NCBI GenBank assembly: GCA_021299385.1
Contig: JAJTGZ010000001.1
Coordinates: forward strand, 32,398-96,397
From: Phycisphaeraceae bacterium
GTDB lineage: Bacteria > Planctomycetota > Phycisphaerae > Phycisphaerales > UBA1924
Direction of reading: 5' to 3'
Length of the DNA stretch: 64,000 nt
Part shown: positions 16,716-31,547 of the stretch, piece after piece
Position numbering within the stretch: the first letter of the stretch is position 1
How the letters are laid out: each line of letters starts with the position of its first letter
Position numbers and translations under genes: made by a program
The notes under the pieces: generated by a model
What the model saw: only the letters and a program-made list of their open reading frames with translations
Database searches by the model: none
Told to the model about the DNA's origin: nothing

Positions 16716-17420
16716 ATGGCAAGCAAACTCTCAAAGCGCATGAAAGCGAACGTTGAGGCGCAGCCGGTCGAGGCGTTGGAGCCCGCGGCGGCGATCTCGG
16801 CGATCAAGAAGTTCAAGGGCCCCAAGTTTGACCAGACGGTCAACATCGCGTTGCTGCTGAACATGGACCCGGCACAGACCGAGCAGGGGATCCGTGGATC
16901 GGTCTCGCTGCCCAAGGGGATCGGCAAGAGCAAGAAGGTGGTGGCGTTCTGCTCGGCTGATAAGGTGGCCGAGGCAAAGGCGGCGGGGGCGATCGAGGCC
17001 GGCGGGGATGACCTGGTGGCCAAGATCGAGGGTGGGTGGATGGAGTTTGATGTAGCGGTGGCAACGCCGGACATGATGCGGATCATCGCCAAGCTTGGCA
17101 AGGTGCTCGGGCCCAAGGGTTTGATGCCCTCGCCCAAGACCGGGGCGGTTACGCCCAAGGTGATCGACGCGGTGCGTGAGTTTTCGGCCGGTAAGGTTGA
17201 GTTCCGCAACGACAAGGCCGGGAACGTGCACGCGATCTTGGGGAAGATGAGCTTTGCCGAGGGGGACCTAGCGGCGAACCTCAGCGCGTTCATTGATGCG
17301 ATTGAGAAGTTGCGTCCGAGCACGACCAAGGGTGGGTTTATCAAGAAGGTCGTCATCAGCGGTTGCATGACGCCGGGGGTTATTGTGAAGTACACGTCAG
17401 AGTTGCCCGAGGCGAAGTAA
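16716..17420 (+). CDS. rplA: 50S ribosomal protein L1
   Basis: A 234-residue ribosomal protein that forms the L1 stalk at the E site. It has the conserved KLGKVLGPKGLMPSPKTG segment (about 126-143) and the typical N-terminal AISAIKKFKGPKFDQTVNIA. GGAGGG lies 8 bp before ATG 16716, and the gene follows rplK by 4 bp, so the two are co-translated. In many bacteria L1 represses this operon by binding its own mRNA; no L1-binding mimic was identified by eye here. Confidence 0.96.
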   Translation: MASKLSKRMKANVEAQPVEALEPAAAISAIKKFKGPKFDQTVNIALLLNMDPAQTEQGIRGSVSLPKGIGKSKKVVAFCSADKVAEAKAAGAIEAGGDDLVAKIEGGWMEFDVAVATPDMMRIIAKLGKVLGPKGLMPSPKTGAVTPKVIDAVREFSAGKVEFRNDKAGNVHAILGKMSFAEGDLAANLSAFIDAIEKLRPSTTKGGFIKKVVISGCMTPGVIVKYTSELPEAK

Positions 17421-17484
17421 GCCCGCAGAGAAAGCATGAACGCGCCGGCCCGGCAGGGGCGCGAGGCGTGTTGAGAGGACAGCC

Positions 17485-18027
17485 ATGTCAAAGACAGTCA
17501 AATCGATGATCATGCGGGACTACACCACCCGCGTCGGGGACGTCAAGGACGGGATGCTCATCAGCATCCGCGGCCTTAAGGCGATCGACACGACCAAGCT
17601 GCGCAACAACCTGGCCAAGCACAAGGTCAAGGTAACCGTCATCCGCAACAGCCTGGCCAAGAAGCAGTTCAAGGGGACGAGTTTCGAGAAGCTTGAAACC
17701 CTCCTGACGGGTCCCTCGGCACTGGTGCTGAGCCAGACGAGCGTGGTCGAGGCGGCGCGGAGCATCGTCGGGATGCTCAAGGACTTCCCGACGCTCGAAC
17801 TCAAGGGCGCGATCCTGGACGGGACGCTCTTTGAGGGGAAGAAGGGTGTTGAGGAACTGAGCAAATACCCGACGCGCGAGGAGGCGATCGGCCAGGCTGT
17901 TACGCTGATCGTGTCGCCTGGCAAGAAGTTGCTGGCGCAGGTCAAGGGTCCTGGGTCGAACGTGGCGGGGATCATCAAGGCGATTGAGGCGAAACTGGAG
18001 AAGGGTGAGGCGATCGCGAAGGTGTAA
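17485..18027 (+). CDS. rplJ: 50S ribosomal protein L10
   Basis: A 180-residue stalk-base protein that binds L7/L12 dimers through its C-terminal helix. It shows LRNNLAKHKVKVTVIRNSLAK and the C-terminal ANVAGIIKAIEAKLEKGE-type region. AGAGGA precedes ATG 17485. The gap from rplA (64 bp) is shorter than the typical L10 leader, so classical L10-(L12)4 autoregulation is not evident from sequence length. Confidence 0.95.
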   Translation: MSKTVKSMIMRDYTTRVGDVKDGMLISIRGLKAIDTTKLRNNLAKHKVKVTVIRNSLAKKQFKGTSFEKLETLLTGPSALVLSQTSVVEAARSIVGMLKDFPTLELKGAILDGTLFEGKKGVEELSKYPTREEAIGQAVTLIVSPGKKLLAQVKGPGSNVAGIIKAIEAKLEKGEAIAKV

Positions 18028-18226
18028 GTTTGGATCGGGGTGGCGAGGGCCACCCGGCGTAGTTCACCGGCCGTGATGGACGTGTGGGCTGCGTAAGCAA
18101 ATGGATACTTGGCCGGCCACTGGCCCTTGGGCGTAAGCCTGGGTTAAAGAGCAGGATGTCCTGCCCCTCTGGCCGGAAGTTTAGGGACCCGCGTGTGCGG
18201 GTACCGGTTTGAGAATGGAAGTATTT

Positions 18227-18604
18227 ATGTCGAACATTGCAGAACTCGGCGACAAGTTGGCAGCGTTGACCCTGAAGGATGCTGTTGAGCTTGGCAAGTA
18301 CATGAAGGAAACCTACGGCATCGAGGCCGCCGCGGGCGGTGGTGTCGCGGTGGCGGCTGCCCCGGCAGCGGCCGCGGCCCCGGCGGAGGAGAAGACGAGC
18401 TTTGACGTTACGCTCAAGGCAGCGGGCGAGAAGAAGATCGACGTCATCAAGGTGGTGCGCGAGGTTACGGGCCTGGGGCTGAAGGAAGCCAAGGACCTTG
18501 TCGACGGCGCACCGAAGAAGGTCAAGGAGGGCCTGCCCAAGGCCGACGCCGAGGCTCTCAAGAAGAAGCTCGAGGCCGTCGGGGCGCAGGTTGTTTTGGA
18601 CTAA
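18227..18604 (+). CDS. rplL: 50S ribosomal protein L7/L12
   Basis: A protein of 125 residues from ATG 18227 ([20 protein letters not shown]); TTG 18209 would add six untypical residues. The N-terminal dimerisation helix, the Ala-rich hinge (about 37-50, [15 protein letters not shown]) and the C-terminal factor-binding domain ([20 protein letters not shown]) are all present. It recruits translation GTPases. The gap to rplJ is 199 bp, with two small hairpin-forming stretches (CAGGATGTCCTG; CCCGCGTGTGCGGG) but no clear terminator. Confidence 0.96.
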   Translation: MSNIAELGDKLAALTLKDAVELGKYMKETYGIEAAAGGGVAVAAAPAAAAAPAEEKTSFDVTLKAAGEKKIDVIKVVREVTGLGLKEAKDLVDGAPKKVKEGLPKADAEALKKKLEAVGAQVVLD

Positions 18605-18951
18605 GGCAGATCGGGCGTGCGGGCAGGGGTTCCTGCTGGCACGTCCGTCAAGAGATTTGCCGAGCGCTGGCCCAGCGGCCCGCGCCCGGCCTTATTGACG
18701 CCCTGCATGCCCGCGGCTGACCGGACCAGTCGCGTGGCGAAAGGGCTGTACGCCTTTGTCCGGGTTGCCTATGATGTTTGTATCGTCGTCCCCGCGTACA
18801 TGAACACCCAAGCGTAAAGACGCCCTGAGCGATGGCCAGACCGCCCCTGCGCGGTCCTTCTTTGCTTTTGCAACTGATTTGCGTTCTGGCCCAGTAGATA
18901 CTCCGCCCGCCTGGTTCACGCAAAGTGAAAAAAAAATAGAGGTCAATACCC
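18605..18951. other. rplL-rpoB intergenic region
   Basis: 347 bp without a gene. It contains the stable hairpin at 18613-18646, a TATGAT box at 18770-18775 without a convincing -35, and an A9 run just before the rpoB ribosome binding site (AGAGG, about 9 bp before the ATG). Short open frames here look non-coding. The layout is consistent with partial attenuation between ribosomal and polymerase genes. Confidence 0.5.
18613..18646 (+). promoter_or_regulatory. Hairpin between rplL and rpoB (attenuator or processing site)
   Basis: The stem GGGCGTGC ... GCACGTCC encloses a second stem GCAGG / CCTGC with a GGTT loop. It has no T-tract, so it resembles the attenuator/RNase III-type hairpins known at this position in other bacteria more than a full terminator. 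Confidence 0.5.
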
Positions 18952-21900
18952 ATGGCAGATACCAAGACGACCATCGAGAACAAGGCCGCACCGCACGGGG
19001 CATTTGCCGCCCACGGCTCTGCTGAGAACCGCCCCGTCCGCGACTATGCCAAGCGTGGCGACGGGATGAGCGTGCCGGACTTGACGAAGATTCAGTCCGA
19101 CTCGTATGAGCGGTTTTTGCAGTTGACCAAAGGGCCTCAGGAGCGCGACAAGATGCTCGGCCTTGAGGCGTTGATGCGTGAGGTCTTCCCGATCGAGAGT
19201 TACGACGGGACGATGGCTCTGGAATACCTGCACTATCAACTCGAGGACCCGCGGTACACCAGCGACGAGTGCCGGGAGTTGCGTTTGACGTTTGGGATGC
19301 CGTTCAAGGTCGGCGTGCGTCTTCGGCGTGAGGGGCAGACGGAGGTTGCCGAGGAGGAGATTTATCTCGGCGAGTTTCCCAAGATGATCGGCGGCGGTGA
19401 GTTCATCGTCAACGGTGCCGAGCGTGTGATCGTCAGCCAGTTGCACCGCTCGCCGGGGGTGGACTTTTCGATCACCAGCAGCGAGGCCGACCGCCCGCTG
19501 CACTCGGCACGGATCATCCCCGAGCGCGGCTCGTGGATCGAGCTGGAGGTGACCAAGAAGGACGTGCTGGCGATGCGGATCGACCAGAGCACCAAGCTCG
19601 CGGCGACAACGTTCCTGCGGTGTCTGGACGAGAGCATCAGCACCACCGAGCGGCTTCTGGGGCTGTTCTATGAGATCAGCGAGGTCAAGGGTGAGGCCGT
19701 GCGTGCGGACATGTACGCCGCGGCGGCGATTGTGGATACCGAGAGCGGCGAGGAGCTCGTGGGCGTCGGGCGGATCATCGGCGAGGAGGCCGCGGCTGCG
19801 ATCGTCGCCAGCAAGCTCAAGAGCGTGCGCGTGATCATCAACCCGAGCGATACGCTGATCCTCAACACGGTGGCCGAGGAGAAGCTTGACCAGTTTGCGG
19901 AGTTTGCGGGCACCGAGTATGAGCGTGCGCTGCTGAAGGTGTATAGCAAGCTGCGCCCGGGCAACCCGCCGCAGATCGAGAAGGCCAAGGCGTTGTTCGT
20001 TGAGAAGTTCTTTGACGACAACCGCTACCGCCTGGGGCGTGTGGGTCGCTTCCGGATCAACCGCAAGTTTGACCTGAAGGTGCCCGAGGACCAGATGTTC
20101 ATCCGTGCCGAGGATTTTCTGAAGGTTGTTAGCTACCTGCTGGACCTGCGGAGCAAGCGGATCGACGCCGACACGGGTGCCCCGGCGGCGCACGTTGACG
20201 ACATCGACCACCTGGGCAACCGCCGGCTGCGGACGCTGGATGAGTTGGCGGTCGAGGAGTTGCGGAAGGGGTTTTTGAAGTTGCGTCGGACGGTTCAGGA
20301 GCGGATGAGCGTCAAGGACCCGACCGAGACGCTCAAGATCGCCGACCTGGTCAACAGCAAGAGCATCAGCAGCGCGATCGACTTTTTCTTTGGCCGTAGC
20401 GAACTGAGCCAGGTTGTCGACCAGACGAACCCTTTGAGCAGCCAGGTGCACGAGCGGCGTCTGTCGGCGCTCGGGCCCGGCGGTCTCAACCGCAAGCGTG
20501 CAGGCTTTGAGGTGCGCGACGTGCACATCAGCCACTACGGGCGTATCTGCCCGATCGAGACGCCCGAGGGTACCAACATCGGCCTGATCGCCTCGATGGG
20601 GATTTACAGCACCATCGACGACTACGGGTTCATCCGGACGCCCTATCGCGTGGTCAAGGACGGCAGGGTTACCGACAAGATCATCCACCTGCGTGCCGAT
20701 GAGGAGATGAAGGCCGTGCTCGCGCCGACGGACGCGATGGACCTGGTCGGCAAGCTCAAGGAGGGTGCGATCTTGGCGCGGGTGAACGGCGAGCTGGCGG
20801 AGGTTTCCAGCGACCTGGTGAACTTCCTGGATATTGCCCCCAAGCAGGTGGTGGGCATCTCGGCGGCGTTGATCCCGTTCCTGGAGCACGACGACGCCAA
20901 CCGCGCGTTGATGGGCAGCAACATGCAGCGGCAGGCGGTGCCGCTGGTGAAGGTTGACCCGCCGATCATCGCCACGGGTTTGGAGAAGGACTGCGGGCGC
21001 AACTCGGGGATGATCGTCCGCGCCAAGAACAGCGGCACGGTAACAGCGGTTGACGCCAGCAAGATCATCATCGACAACAGTGATGAGTATGCCCTGCGCA
21101 AGTTCGTTGGCCTCAACGAGCGGACGTGCCAGAACCAGCGGCCGATCGTCAAGCTCGGGCAGAAGATCAAGAAGGGGGACGTTTTGGCCGACGGTGCCAG
21201 CACCCGCAATGGTGAGCTGGCCATCGGCAAGAACGTGCTCGTCGCGTTCAACACCTTCGACGGGTACAACTTCGAGGACGCCATTGTCATCAACGAGCGG
21301 ATCGTCAAGGAGGACGTTTTTACGTCCATCCACATCGACGCCTATGAGGTCGAGGTGCGTGAGACGAAGCTCGGGCGTGAGGAGTTCACTCGCGACATCC
21401 CCAACGTCAGCGAGAAGATGCTGCGGAACCTTGACGACAACGGCGTCATCCGCCTTGGCGCACGCGTTGGGCCTGGGGACATCCTGGTGGGCAAGGTGAG
21501 CCCTAAGAGCAAGACGGAGCTGACACCCGAGGAAAAACTGCTGCACGCGATCTTCGGTCGTGCGGGCGAGGACGTCAAGAATGATTCATTGGAGGTGCCG
21601 GCCGGGGTCGAGGGGATCGTCATCGGTGCCAAGCGGTTCAGCCGGCGTCTGCACATGAGCGAGGAGCAGAAGCGTCAGCTCAAGCAGCAGCTGGACGAAT
21701 ACTCCGCGCGGATGGACGCCGAGGCTATCGGAATCTTCAAGCAGATGGTCTCGCAGATCAACGAGATTCTTGGCACGCCGATGGTTGACCCGACGACTCG
21801 TCAGAAGGTGGGCGCGTCGGACATCACCGAGGTGCTCATCGAGCAGATCGCGGGTTTTAGCGACAAGTGGATGAAGGGGAGCAAAGAGGCCAAGGACAAG

Positions 21901-22836
21901 GCCGAGGTTGTGTATCGGCAGTTCTGGCCGCGTGTGCAGGGTGTGCAGAAGGAGAAGGAGCGCAAGGTCGGGCACATGAAGCGTGGGGATGAGTTGCCGA
22001 CGGGCGTGCTGGAGATGGTGAAGGTCTACATCGCCACCAAGCGGACGCTGAGCGTCGGCGACAAGATGGCCGGCCGCCACGGCAACAAGGGTGTGATCGC
22101 CCGGATTGTCCCCGAGCAGGACATGCCGTTCATGTCCGACGGGAGCACGGTGGACATCCTGCTCAACCCGCTGGGGGTGCCCTCGCGGATGAACGTGGGG
22201 CAGATTCTTGAGACGCACCTTGGGTGGGCCGCACGGGTGCTGGGCTTCCAGGCCGTGACGCCCGTCTTCGACGGCGCGACGGAGGATGAGATTCACCGCG
22301 CGATCGAGGAGGCCAACACCCACGTAACCAAGCGCAGCGACGAGATCGAAAAGAGCGGCATCGCGCCGCACTGGAAAGAGGTGCTCGTCAAGATGCCACG
22401 CGGCGGCAAGATACAGCTCCACGACGGCCGCACGGGCGAACCGTTCGGGCAGAAGACCACCGTCGGGGTTATGTACCTGCTCAAGCTGCACCACCTTGTC
22501 GATGACAAGATCCACGCACGCGCCACCGGCCCCTACAGCCTCATCACGCAGCAGCCCCTGGGCGGCAAGGCCCGCACCGGCGGCCAGCGGTTCGGCGAGA
22601 TGGAGGTCTGGGCGCTTGAGGCCTATGGCGCGGCATACATCCTGCAGGAACTCCTGACCGTCAAGAGCGACGACGTCGAGGGGCGCACCAAGATTTACGA
22701 GAGCATGGTCAAGGGGACCAACACCCTCGAAGCGGGCATGCCCGTCGCGTTCGATGTTCTCTGCTCTGAGCTTAAGGGCCTGGGCATGAACGTGAGCCTT
22801 GAGAAAAAGGCGACGGCCGCGGGGAGCCTGCTCTAA
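18952..22836 (+). CDS. rpoB: DNA-directed RNA polymerase subunit beta
   Basis: A 1294-residue catalytic subunit. Near the N-terminus it has [12 protein letters not shown] and later [16 protein letters not shown]. The rifampicin-pocket region is present around residues 490-530 ([36 protein letters not shown]), and [14 protein letters not shown] follows. The C-terminal part has the usual [37 protein letters not shown] and the closing [14 protein letters not shown] precedes the ATG. It is co-transcribed with rpoC, 149 bp downstream. Strand base bias appears to shift within this gene from G-rich to balanced or C-rich. Confidence 0.97.
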   Translation: MADTKTTIENKAAPHGAFAAHGSAENRPVRDYAKRGDGMSVPDLTKIQSDSYERFLQLTKGPQERDKMLGLEALMREVFPIESYDGTMALEYLHYQLEDPRYTSDECRELRLTFGMPFKVGVRLRREGQTEVAEEEIYLGEFPKMIGGGEFIVNGAERVIVSQLHRSPGVDFSITSSEADRPLHSARIIPERGSWIELEVTKKDVLAMRIDQSTKLAATTFLRCLDESISTTERLLGLFYEISEVKGEAVRADMYAAAAIVDTESGEELVGVGRIIGEEAAAAIVASKLKSVRVIINPSDTLILNTVAEEKLDQFAEFAGTEYERALLKVYSKLRPGNPPQIEKAKALFVEKFFDDNRYRLGRVGRFRINRKFDLKVPEDQMFIRAEDFLKVVSYLLDLRSKRIDADTGAPAAHVDDIDHLGNRRLRTLDELAVEELRKGFLKLRRTVQERMSVKDPTETLKIADLVNSKSISSAIDFFFGRSELSQVVDQTNPLSSQVHERRLSALGPGGLNRKRAGFEVRDVHISHYGRICPIETPEGTNIGLIASMGIYSTIDDYGFIRTPYRVVKDGRVTDKIIHLRADEEMKAVLAPTDAMDLVGKLKEGAILARVNGELAEVSSDLVNFLDIAPKQVVGISAALIPFLEHDDANRALMGSNMQRQAVPLVKVDPPIIATGLEKDCGRNSGMIVRAKNSGTVTAVDASKIIIDNSDEYALRKFVGLNERTCQNQRPIVKLGQKIKKGDVLADGASTRNGELAIGKNVLVAFNTFDGYNFEDAIVINERIVKEDVFTSIHIDAYEVEVRETKLGREEFTRDIPNVSEKMLRNLDDNGVIRLGARVGPGDILVGKVSPKSKTELTPEEKLLHAIFGRAGEDVKNDSLEVPAGVEGIVIGAKRFSRRLHMSEEQKRQLKQQLDEYSARMDAEAIGIFKQMVSQINEILGTPMVDPTTRQKVGASDITEVLIEQIAGFSDKWMKGSKEAKDKAEVVYRQFWPRVQGVQKEKERKVGHMKRGDELPTGVLEMVKVYIATKRTLSVGDKMAGRHGNKGVIARIVPEQDMPFMSDGSTVDILLNPLGVPSRMNVGQILETHLGWAARVLGFQAVTPVFDGATEDEIHRAIEEANTHVTKRSDEIEKSGIAPHWKEVLVKMPRGGKIQLHDGRTGEPFGQKTTVGVMYLLKLHHLVDDKIHARATGPYSLITQQPLGGKARTGGQRFGEMEVWALEAYGAAYILQELLTVKSDDVEGRTKIYESMVKGTNTLEAGMPVAFDVLCSELKGLGMNVSLEKKATAAGSLL

Positions 22837-22985
22837 ACCCCCACGTATCGCCGCTGATACCGCTTTGTTTGCCCCGTCTTTGTTCGACCCGTCCTCTTCC
22901 CTGATCGACTCGAAACAACCCTGCCCGCACCCGCGAGCAGCCCACTGAGCACCGGTTTGACCACCCACCGCTCCCGGAGATTACC

Positions 22986-27371
<4,386 letters not shown>

Positions 27372-27746
27372 TAACTACAGACGCCCACTCACCCGGCGAC
27401 ATCTTCTACCCCCTCCCCTAGAACAATCTGGCGGGAGGGCACGGATGCGGTTCGCCCACAAAGCACGCACCAAGGAACACCCACCAAACCACACCTTCAA
27501 CGCATACAACAGACCAGATACACAAACCTCCATCCTACCTTTGCCCCTCCAGCCTCTGAGTAATCCCCCCTCCACTAGGCCCCGCACACCGCCGCACAGG
27601 AACACCCAAACACAATCCTGCGGATAGATCAGACCCCCACGACCCACCCCCACGACCCACCACCAGACCGATCACCGAAGCTTTGCAACACGACGCTTTC
27701 CCTCATCGACACGACCCGCAACCGGGGTTACGCTTCTCTCCCACGC
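27372..27746. other. Intergenic region after rpoC
   Basis: 375 bp, strongly A/C-rich on this strand (many CAC, ACC, CCC runs). It contains one degenerate REP-like copy (27408-27446). I see no gene, no convincing promoter for the pilB-like gene and no intrinsic terminator. Confidence 0.5.
27408..27446 (+). repeat. REP-like repeat, TAGAACAATCTGGC loop variant (degenerate)
   Basis: The stem remnant CCCCTCCCC is followed by TAGAACAATCTGGC and GGGAGGG, then a decayed tail (CACGGATGCGG). It belongs to the second loop subfamily, also seen at 35529, 47973, 56061 and 56160. Confidence 0.55.
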
Positions 27747-29462
27747 ATGGCACGCTCACGCAAGAAACTCGGCGAGATCCTCATCGGCTGGGGGACCATC
27801 AACGCCGGGCAGGTCGATAACGCCGTCGCCAAGGCGAAAACCTCCGGCAAGCGCATCGGCGACACCCTCGTCGAGCTCGGCTTCGCCACCGAAGAGATGA
27901 TCGCCAAGGCGTTGGCCAACCAGTTCAGCATCGAGTATGTGGACCTTGAGGCCAGCGGTATCGCCGCGCAGGTCGATACCAAGCTCATCCCCGACGAGCT
28001 GATCAAAAAGCACCTCGTCCTGCCCCTGGCCCGCTCCAACGGGCGCCTGACGCTGATCATCCACGACCCGCTGAACCTGGAGCTGCAAGACATGCTCCGC
28101 TTCCGCCTCAACGCCGAGATCGACCCGCGCATCGCCCCCCGCGCGCAGATCAAAAAGTTCATCGAGGGGAAGCTCGCCGCCCCCAAGGAAGCCAACCCCA
28201 ACGCGACGCTCGTAACCGCCTCGATCGACAAGTCCGTCGACCGCTCGGTCGACCGCTCGGTTGACAAGTCCATCGACATCACCGGCGAGGACGCACCGAT
28301 CGTCCGCCTCGTGCACCGCATGCTCTCTGAGGCCGTCAACATGCGGGCCAGCGATATCCACATGGAGCCCTTCGGCGACCGCGTCCGCCTCCGCTACCGC
28401 ATCGACGGCGTCTGCTCCCTGCGCGACAACCTCCCCAAGCGCATGCAGAACGCCATCCTCAGCCGGCTCAAGCTCATGAGCGGGATGAACATCGCCGAGA
28501 AACGCATCCCCCAGGACGGGCGCATCAAGCTCAACATGACCGACAAGACGGTCGACTTCCGCGTCTCGGCCTGCCCCTGTTACCACGGCGAGAGCGTCGT
28601 CCTGCGCATCCTCCGCCCCGACTCCGTCAAGATCGGGCTGATGAACCTGGGCTTCGAGGAAGACAACTTCATCATCTTCAACAAGATCATCCGCCGGCCC
28701 AACGGCATCTTCCTTGTAACCGGCCCGACCGGGTCCGGCAAAACCACCACACTCTATTCTGCGCTGGAGGTCCTCAACCGGCCCGACAAGAAGATCATCA
28801 CCGCCGAGGACCCCATCGAATACAACTTCCGCGGCATCAACCAGTGCCAGGTGCGCGACAAGATCGGCTTTTCGTTTGCCACGATCCTCAAAACGATGCT
28901 CCGGCAAGCGCCCAACATCATCCTCATCGGTGAGATCCGCGACCGCGAGGTCGCCGAGATTGCCATCCAGGCCGCCCTTACGGGCCACCTTGTCTTTAGC
29001 ACCCTGCACACCAACGACGCGCCCAGCGCGATCACCCGGCTCAACGACATGGGCGTCAAGCCCTTCCTGGTCGCCAGCGCGATCCAGGCCGTCATGGCCC
29101 AGCGCCTTGCCCGCGTTCTCTGCCCGCAGTGCAAGCGCGTGGCCGAGAACCCCGACCACAAGTACCTCAAGCTCTGCAACATCACACCCGAGGAGGCCGT
29201 CGGCAAGGTCCACGAGCCTGTCGGGTGCGACAACTGCAACAAGACCGGCTATCGAGGCCGCAAGGCGCTCTTTGAGATGATGCTCATGAACTCGCAGATC
29301 CGTGAGATGGCCTTTGCGATGGAGCCGGTGAGCAAGATCCGCGTCGCCGCGTTGGCCGCGGGCATGCGCCCGCTCGTGGAGGATGGGAAGATCAAGGTCC
29401 TTAAAGGGATCACCACCCCCGACGAGGTCGCACGGATGACGCAGGTCGAAGGGGTCGAGTAA
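27747..29462 (+). CDS. pilB: Type IV pilus / type II secretion assembly ATPase (PilB/GspE family)
   Basis: A 571-residue cytoplasmic secretion ATPase. An N-terminal MshEN-type domain (about 5-150) is followed by a linker with four tandem D-K/R-S-V/I units at residues 161-176. The ATPase core has Walker A GPTGSGKT at 326-333, an Asp box (ITAEDPIEYNF), the Walker B-region IILIGEIRDREVAEIA and the His box TGHLVFSTLHTNDAPSA. A tetracysteine zinc site is at CPQCKR ... CDNCNK near 455-495, marking extension ATPases. The pilT-like gene follows, which favours a type IV pilus over a dedicated secretion system, although no pilC or pilin gene is adjacent. Confidence 0.9.
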   Translation: MARSRKKLGEILIGWGTINAGQVDNAVAKAKTSGKRIGDTLVELGFATEEMIAKALANQFSIEYVDLEASGIAAQVDTKLIPDELIKKHLVLPLARSNGRLTLIIHDPLNLELQDMLRFRLNAEIDPRIAPRAQIKKFIEGKLAAPKEANPNATLVTASIDKSVDRSVDRSVDKSIDITGEDAPIVRLVHRMLSEAVNMRASDIHMEPFGDRVRLRYRIDGVCSLRDNLPKRMQNAILSRLKLMSGMNIAEKRIPQDGRIKLNMTDKTVDFRVSACPCYHGESVVLRILRPDSVKIGLMNLGFEEDNFIIFNKIIRRPNGIFLVTGPTGSGKTTTLYSALEVLNRPDKKIITAEDPIEYNFRGINQCQVRDKIGFSFATILKTMLRQAPNIILIGEIRDREVAEIAIQAALTGHLVFSTLHTNDAPSAITRLNDMGVKPFLVASAIQAVMAQRLARVLCPQCKRVAENPDHKYLKLCNITPEEAVGKVHEPVGCDNCNKTGYRGRKALFEMMLMNSQIREMAFAMEPVSKIRVAALAAGMRPLVEDGKIKVLKGITTPDEVARMTQVEGVE

Positions 29463-29466
29463 GGGG

Positions 29467-29529
29467 TAGGTTTCAGGTATTAGGTATTAGGTGTTAGGTG
29501 TTAGGTGTTAGGTGTTAGATATTAGGTTG
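29467..29529. repeat. Tandem array of TTAGGTG/TTAGGTA heptamers
   Basis: About eight copies of a 7-base unit (TTAGGTA, TTAGGTG, TTAGATA, TTAGGTT) begin a few bases after the pilB-like stop and end before the pilT start. The central units are perfect TTAGGTG. Confidence 0.85.
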
Positions 29530-29569
29530 TAAGTTCGAGTTCTCAGGCCGCACACACCGGAGTTGACCC

Positions 29570-30685
29570 ATGCAGATGGACCGTTTGCTCGACACCATCG
29601 TCCAGACCGGCGCAAGCGACCTGCACCTGACCGTCGGCCGCCCCCCGACGGTGCGTCTGCACGGGCACCTGCAGAACCTCAAGACCAAGGACCTCGAGAG
29701 CGACGACATGGTCGCCCTTATGAAGGCCATCACGCCTGAGAACAAGCAGGCCGAGCTCTCCGAGCAGGGGGGCACCGACTTCGGCTTCTCCTACGGCGAC
29801 CGGGCCCGCTTCCGCGTCTCGATCTTCAAGCAGCGTGCCGACATCGCCATGGTCCTCCGCCTCATCCCCAGCAGGCTTCTCTCCTTCGAGCAGATCGGCC
29901 TGCCGGAGATCGTCAAGGAACTCATCCGCGCCCCCCGCGGCATGTTCCTCATCACCGGCCCCACCGGCTCTGGCAAAACCACGTCGCTGGCGACGATGAT
30001 TGATTACGTCAACATGAACTACGACCGGCACATCGTCACGATGGAAGACCCGATCGAGTACCATCACAAGCACAAAAAGTCGATCATTAACCAGCGTGAG
30101 ATCGGCACGGACGTCAAGACCTTCGCCGAGGCCCTCCGCCGCGTTCTGCGCTCGGACCCCGACGTCATCCTCGTCGGTGAAATGCGCGACCTGGAGACGA
30201 TGGAAGCCGCCATCCGCGCCGCCGAGACGGGCCACCTGGTCTTCGGCACGCTCCACACCACCGGTGCGGCCAAAACGATCGACCGTATCGTCGACGCCTT
30301 CCCCGTCAGCCAGCAGAACCAGATCCGCGTCCAGCTGAGCACCGTCCTTATCGCCGTGCTCAGCCAGGCGTTGCTGCCCCGCGTGGACCAGAAGGGCGTC
30401 ATCGCCGCCTACGAGTTCCTGGTCATGACCCCCGCCATCAGCAACCTCATCCGCGAGGGGAAGACCTTCCGCATCGACTCGATGATCCAGACCGGCCGCA
30501 AGTGGGGGATGCAGCTGCTCGACGACCACCTCTGGCAGCACTACATGAACGGCAAAATCTCCGCCGAGGAGATGGTCGACAGGGCCAAAAATCGCGGCGA
30601 ACTCCGCGACAAGGTCCACAAGATGGGACGCTCCGTCGGCCGGGCAGACCTGGATATCGAAGACGGCGACCGCAGCGGCGGCTGA
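29570..30685 (+). CDS. pilT: Twitching motility / pilus retraction ATPase
   Basis: A 371-residue hexameric ATPase of the PilT type that powers pilus retraction. It has the N-terminal ASDLHLTVGRPPTVRLHG, Walker A GPTGSGKT at 130-137, ITMEDPIEY-like Asp box (IVTMEDPIEYHHKHKKS), VILVGEMRDLETMEAAI and TGHLVFGTLHTTGAAKTIDRI. The AIRAAETGH and VSQALLPR motifs typical of PilT follow, and there is no zinc tetracysteine. The C-terminus is about 20 residues longer than most (SVGRADLDIEDGDRSGG). It lies 107 bp after pilB, with a heptamer array between them. Confidence 0.92.
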   Translation: MQMDRLLDTIVQTGASDLHLTVGRPPTVRLHGHLQNLKTKDLESDDMVALMKAITPENKQAELSEQGGTDFGFSYGDRARFRVSIFKQRADIAMVLRLIPSRLLSFEQIGLPEIVKELIRAPRGMFLITGPTGSGKTTSLATMIDYVNMNYDRHIVTMEDPIEYHHKHKKSIINQREIGTDVKTFAEALRRVLRSDPDVILVGEMRDLETMEAAIRAAETGHLVFGTLHTTGAAKTIDRIVDAFPVSQQNQIRVQLSTVLIAVLSQALLPRVDQKGVIAAYEFLVMTPAISNLIREGKTFRIDSMIQTGRKWGMQLLDDHLWQHYMNGKISAEEMVDRAKNRGELRDKVHKMGRSVGRADLDIEDGDRSGG

Positions 30686-30719
30686 TACCTCACACGCCTC
30701 GCCGAGGTTTCTCTTCCTG

Positions 30720-30755
30720 AACCCCTCCCCCGAGGTGAGGGGTAGGGGTGGGGTT
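30720..30755 (+). repeat. REP-like palindromic intergenic repeat, copy 4
   Basis: Plus orientation, loop CGA type with two changes (GGTGAGGGG, GTAGGGGTGGGGTT). It lies between pilT and greA, which converge. Confidence 0.75.
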
Positions 30756-30862
30756 GATCACTTCGGACACACCACATTCGGCGGTGATCCACATAACAGG
30801 ATGTTTCAGAAATCCAAAGCACTGGCTGGAAGCCCCTGCCACCGCTCTCAAGCCGCTCGGGC

Positions 30863-31327
30863 CTACAAAATCTCCATGATCTCAAACCGCGTGCTCCCAC
30901 GCGGCGTGCGCACCGTGATCGTCTCACCCACCCGCGCTTTCATCATCGCCTCGCCCATAGGGCTTGAGGCGGTAACCTCAAAGACGTCCCCCGCCACGCT
31001 CCCGGTCGCCTCGCCGACAAGCTTGAACAGCTCATCCTCCTTGGTCCCCACCTCGCGCATCCGCACCGTCGCGCCCAAGAAGATGATGCCCGACGCCTTG
31101 TTCCCATCGTCGACCACCGACGCACCGGCCAGACGCTCGCTCAGCCGGCGTATCTCCGCCTCCTCCATCCCCTGCTGCTCCCGTGCGGCGTGGTAATCCC
31201 CGTTCTCACGCAGGTCCCCCAACTCCCGCGCCTCGGCGATCCGCTTGCTCATCACCGGACGGTTGGCGATCAGTGCGTTCAGCCGCGCCTCGATCCCGTC
31301 CCGCTCGGCCTGTGTGAACATCTCCAT
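30863..31327 (-). CDS. greA: Transcription elongation factor GreA/GreB
   Basis: A protein of 154 residues from ATG 31327 (MEMFTQAERDGIEARL); upstream codons of this frame are untypical. The N-terminal coiled coil carries the acidic tip (AEARELGDLRENGDYHAAREQQ, with the D-L-R-E-N-x-D-Y motif). The C-terminal FKBP-like domain has IIFLGATVRMREVG and the closing SPMGEAMMKARVGETITVRTPRG. It binds backtracked RNA polymerase in the secondary channel and stimulates transcript cleavage. It is single on this strand between the pilus and flagellar genes. Confidence 0.93.
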   Translation of the reverse strand: MEMFTQAERDGIEARLNALIANRPVMSKRIAEARELGDLRENGDYHAAREQQGMEEAEIRRLSERLAGASVVDDGNKASGIIFLGATVRMREVGTKEDELFKLVGEATGSVAGDVFEVTASSPMGEAMMKARVGETITVRTPRGSTRFEIMEIL

Positions 31328-31489
31328 ACTGCGATCCTCCGAACAACCCCGCAAGCCCACCCCGCCTCGCCCCGACCCCACCCCGGCCCCTGTTTGTTGA
31401 GTTGGCCAGCCGACCGGCATCTACCCCGCTTTCCAGGGCACCTCCACCCCGCGAGGGCAGGAGTGTAGCCGCCGCCCCGCCCACTCCCC

Positions 31490-31504
31490 CGGCACGCCCG
31501 TTGC
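31490..31504 (+). promoter_or_regulatory. Candidate sigma-54 (-24/-12) promoter of flgI
   Basis: CGGCAC GCCCG TTGC: nine of ten consensus positions of TGGCAC-N5-TTGC, with the invariant GG and GC correctly spaced. Transcription would begin near 31516, giving a leader of about 30 nt that contains the AGGAGG ribosome binding site. It is almost identical to the element before flgL (GGCACGCCC-C/G-TTGC shared). Confidence 0.55.
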
Positions 31505-31547
31505 GACGCTCCCCCGACGGGTAGACCCCCAGGCAGGAGGCCGCGCA

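Noticed and set aside
29467..29529. Heptamer arrays as telomere-like or coding repeats
   Set aside because: They lie inside a circular-type bacterial gene context and contain stops in several frames; the unit resembles telomeric repeats only by chance.
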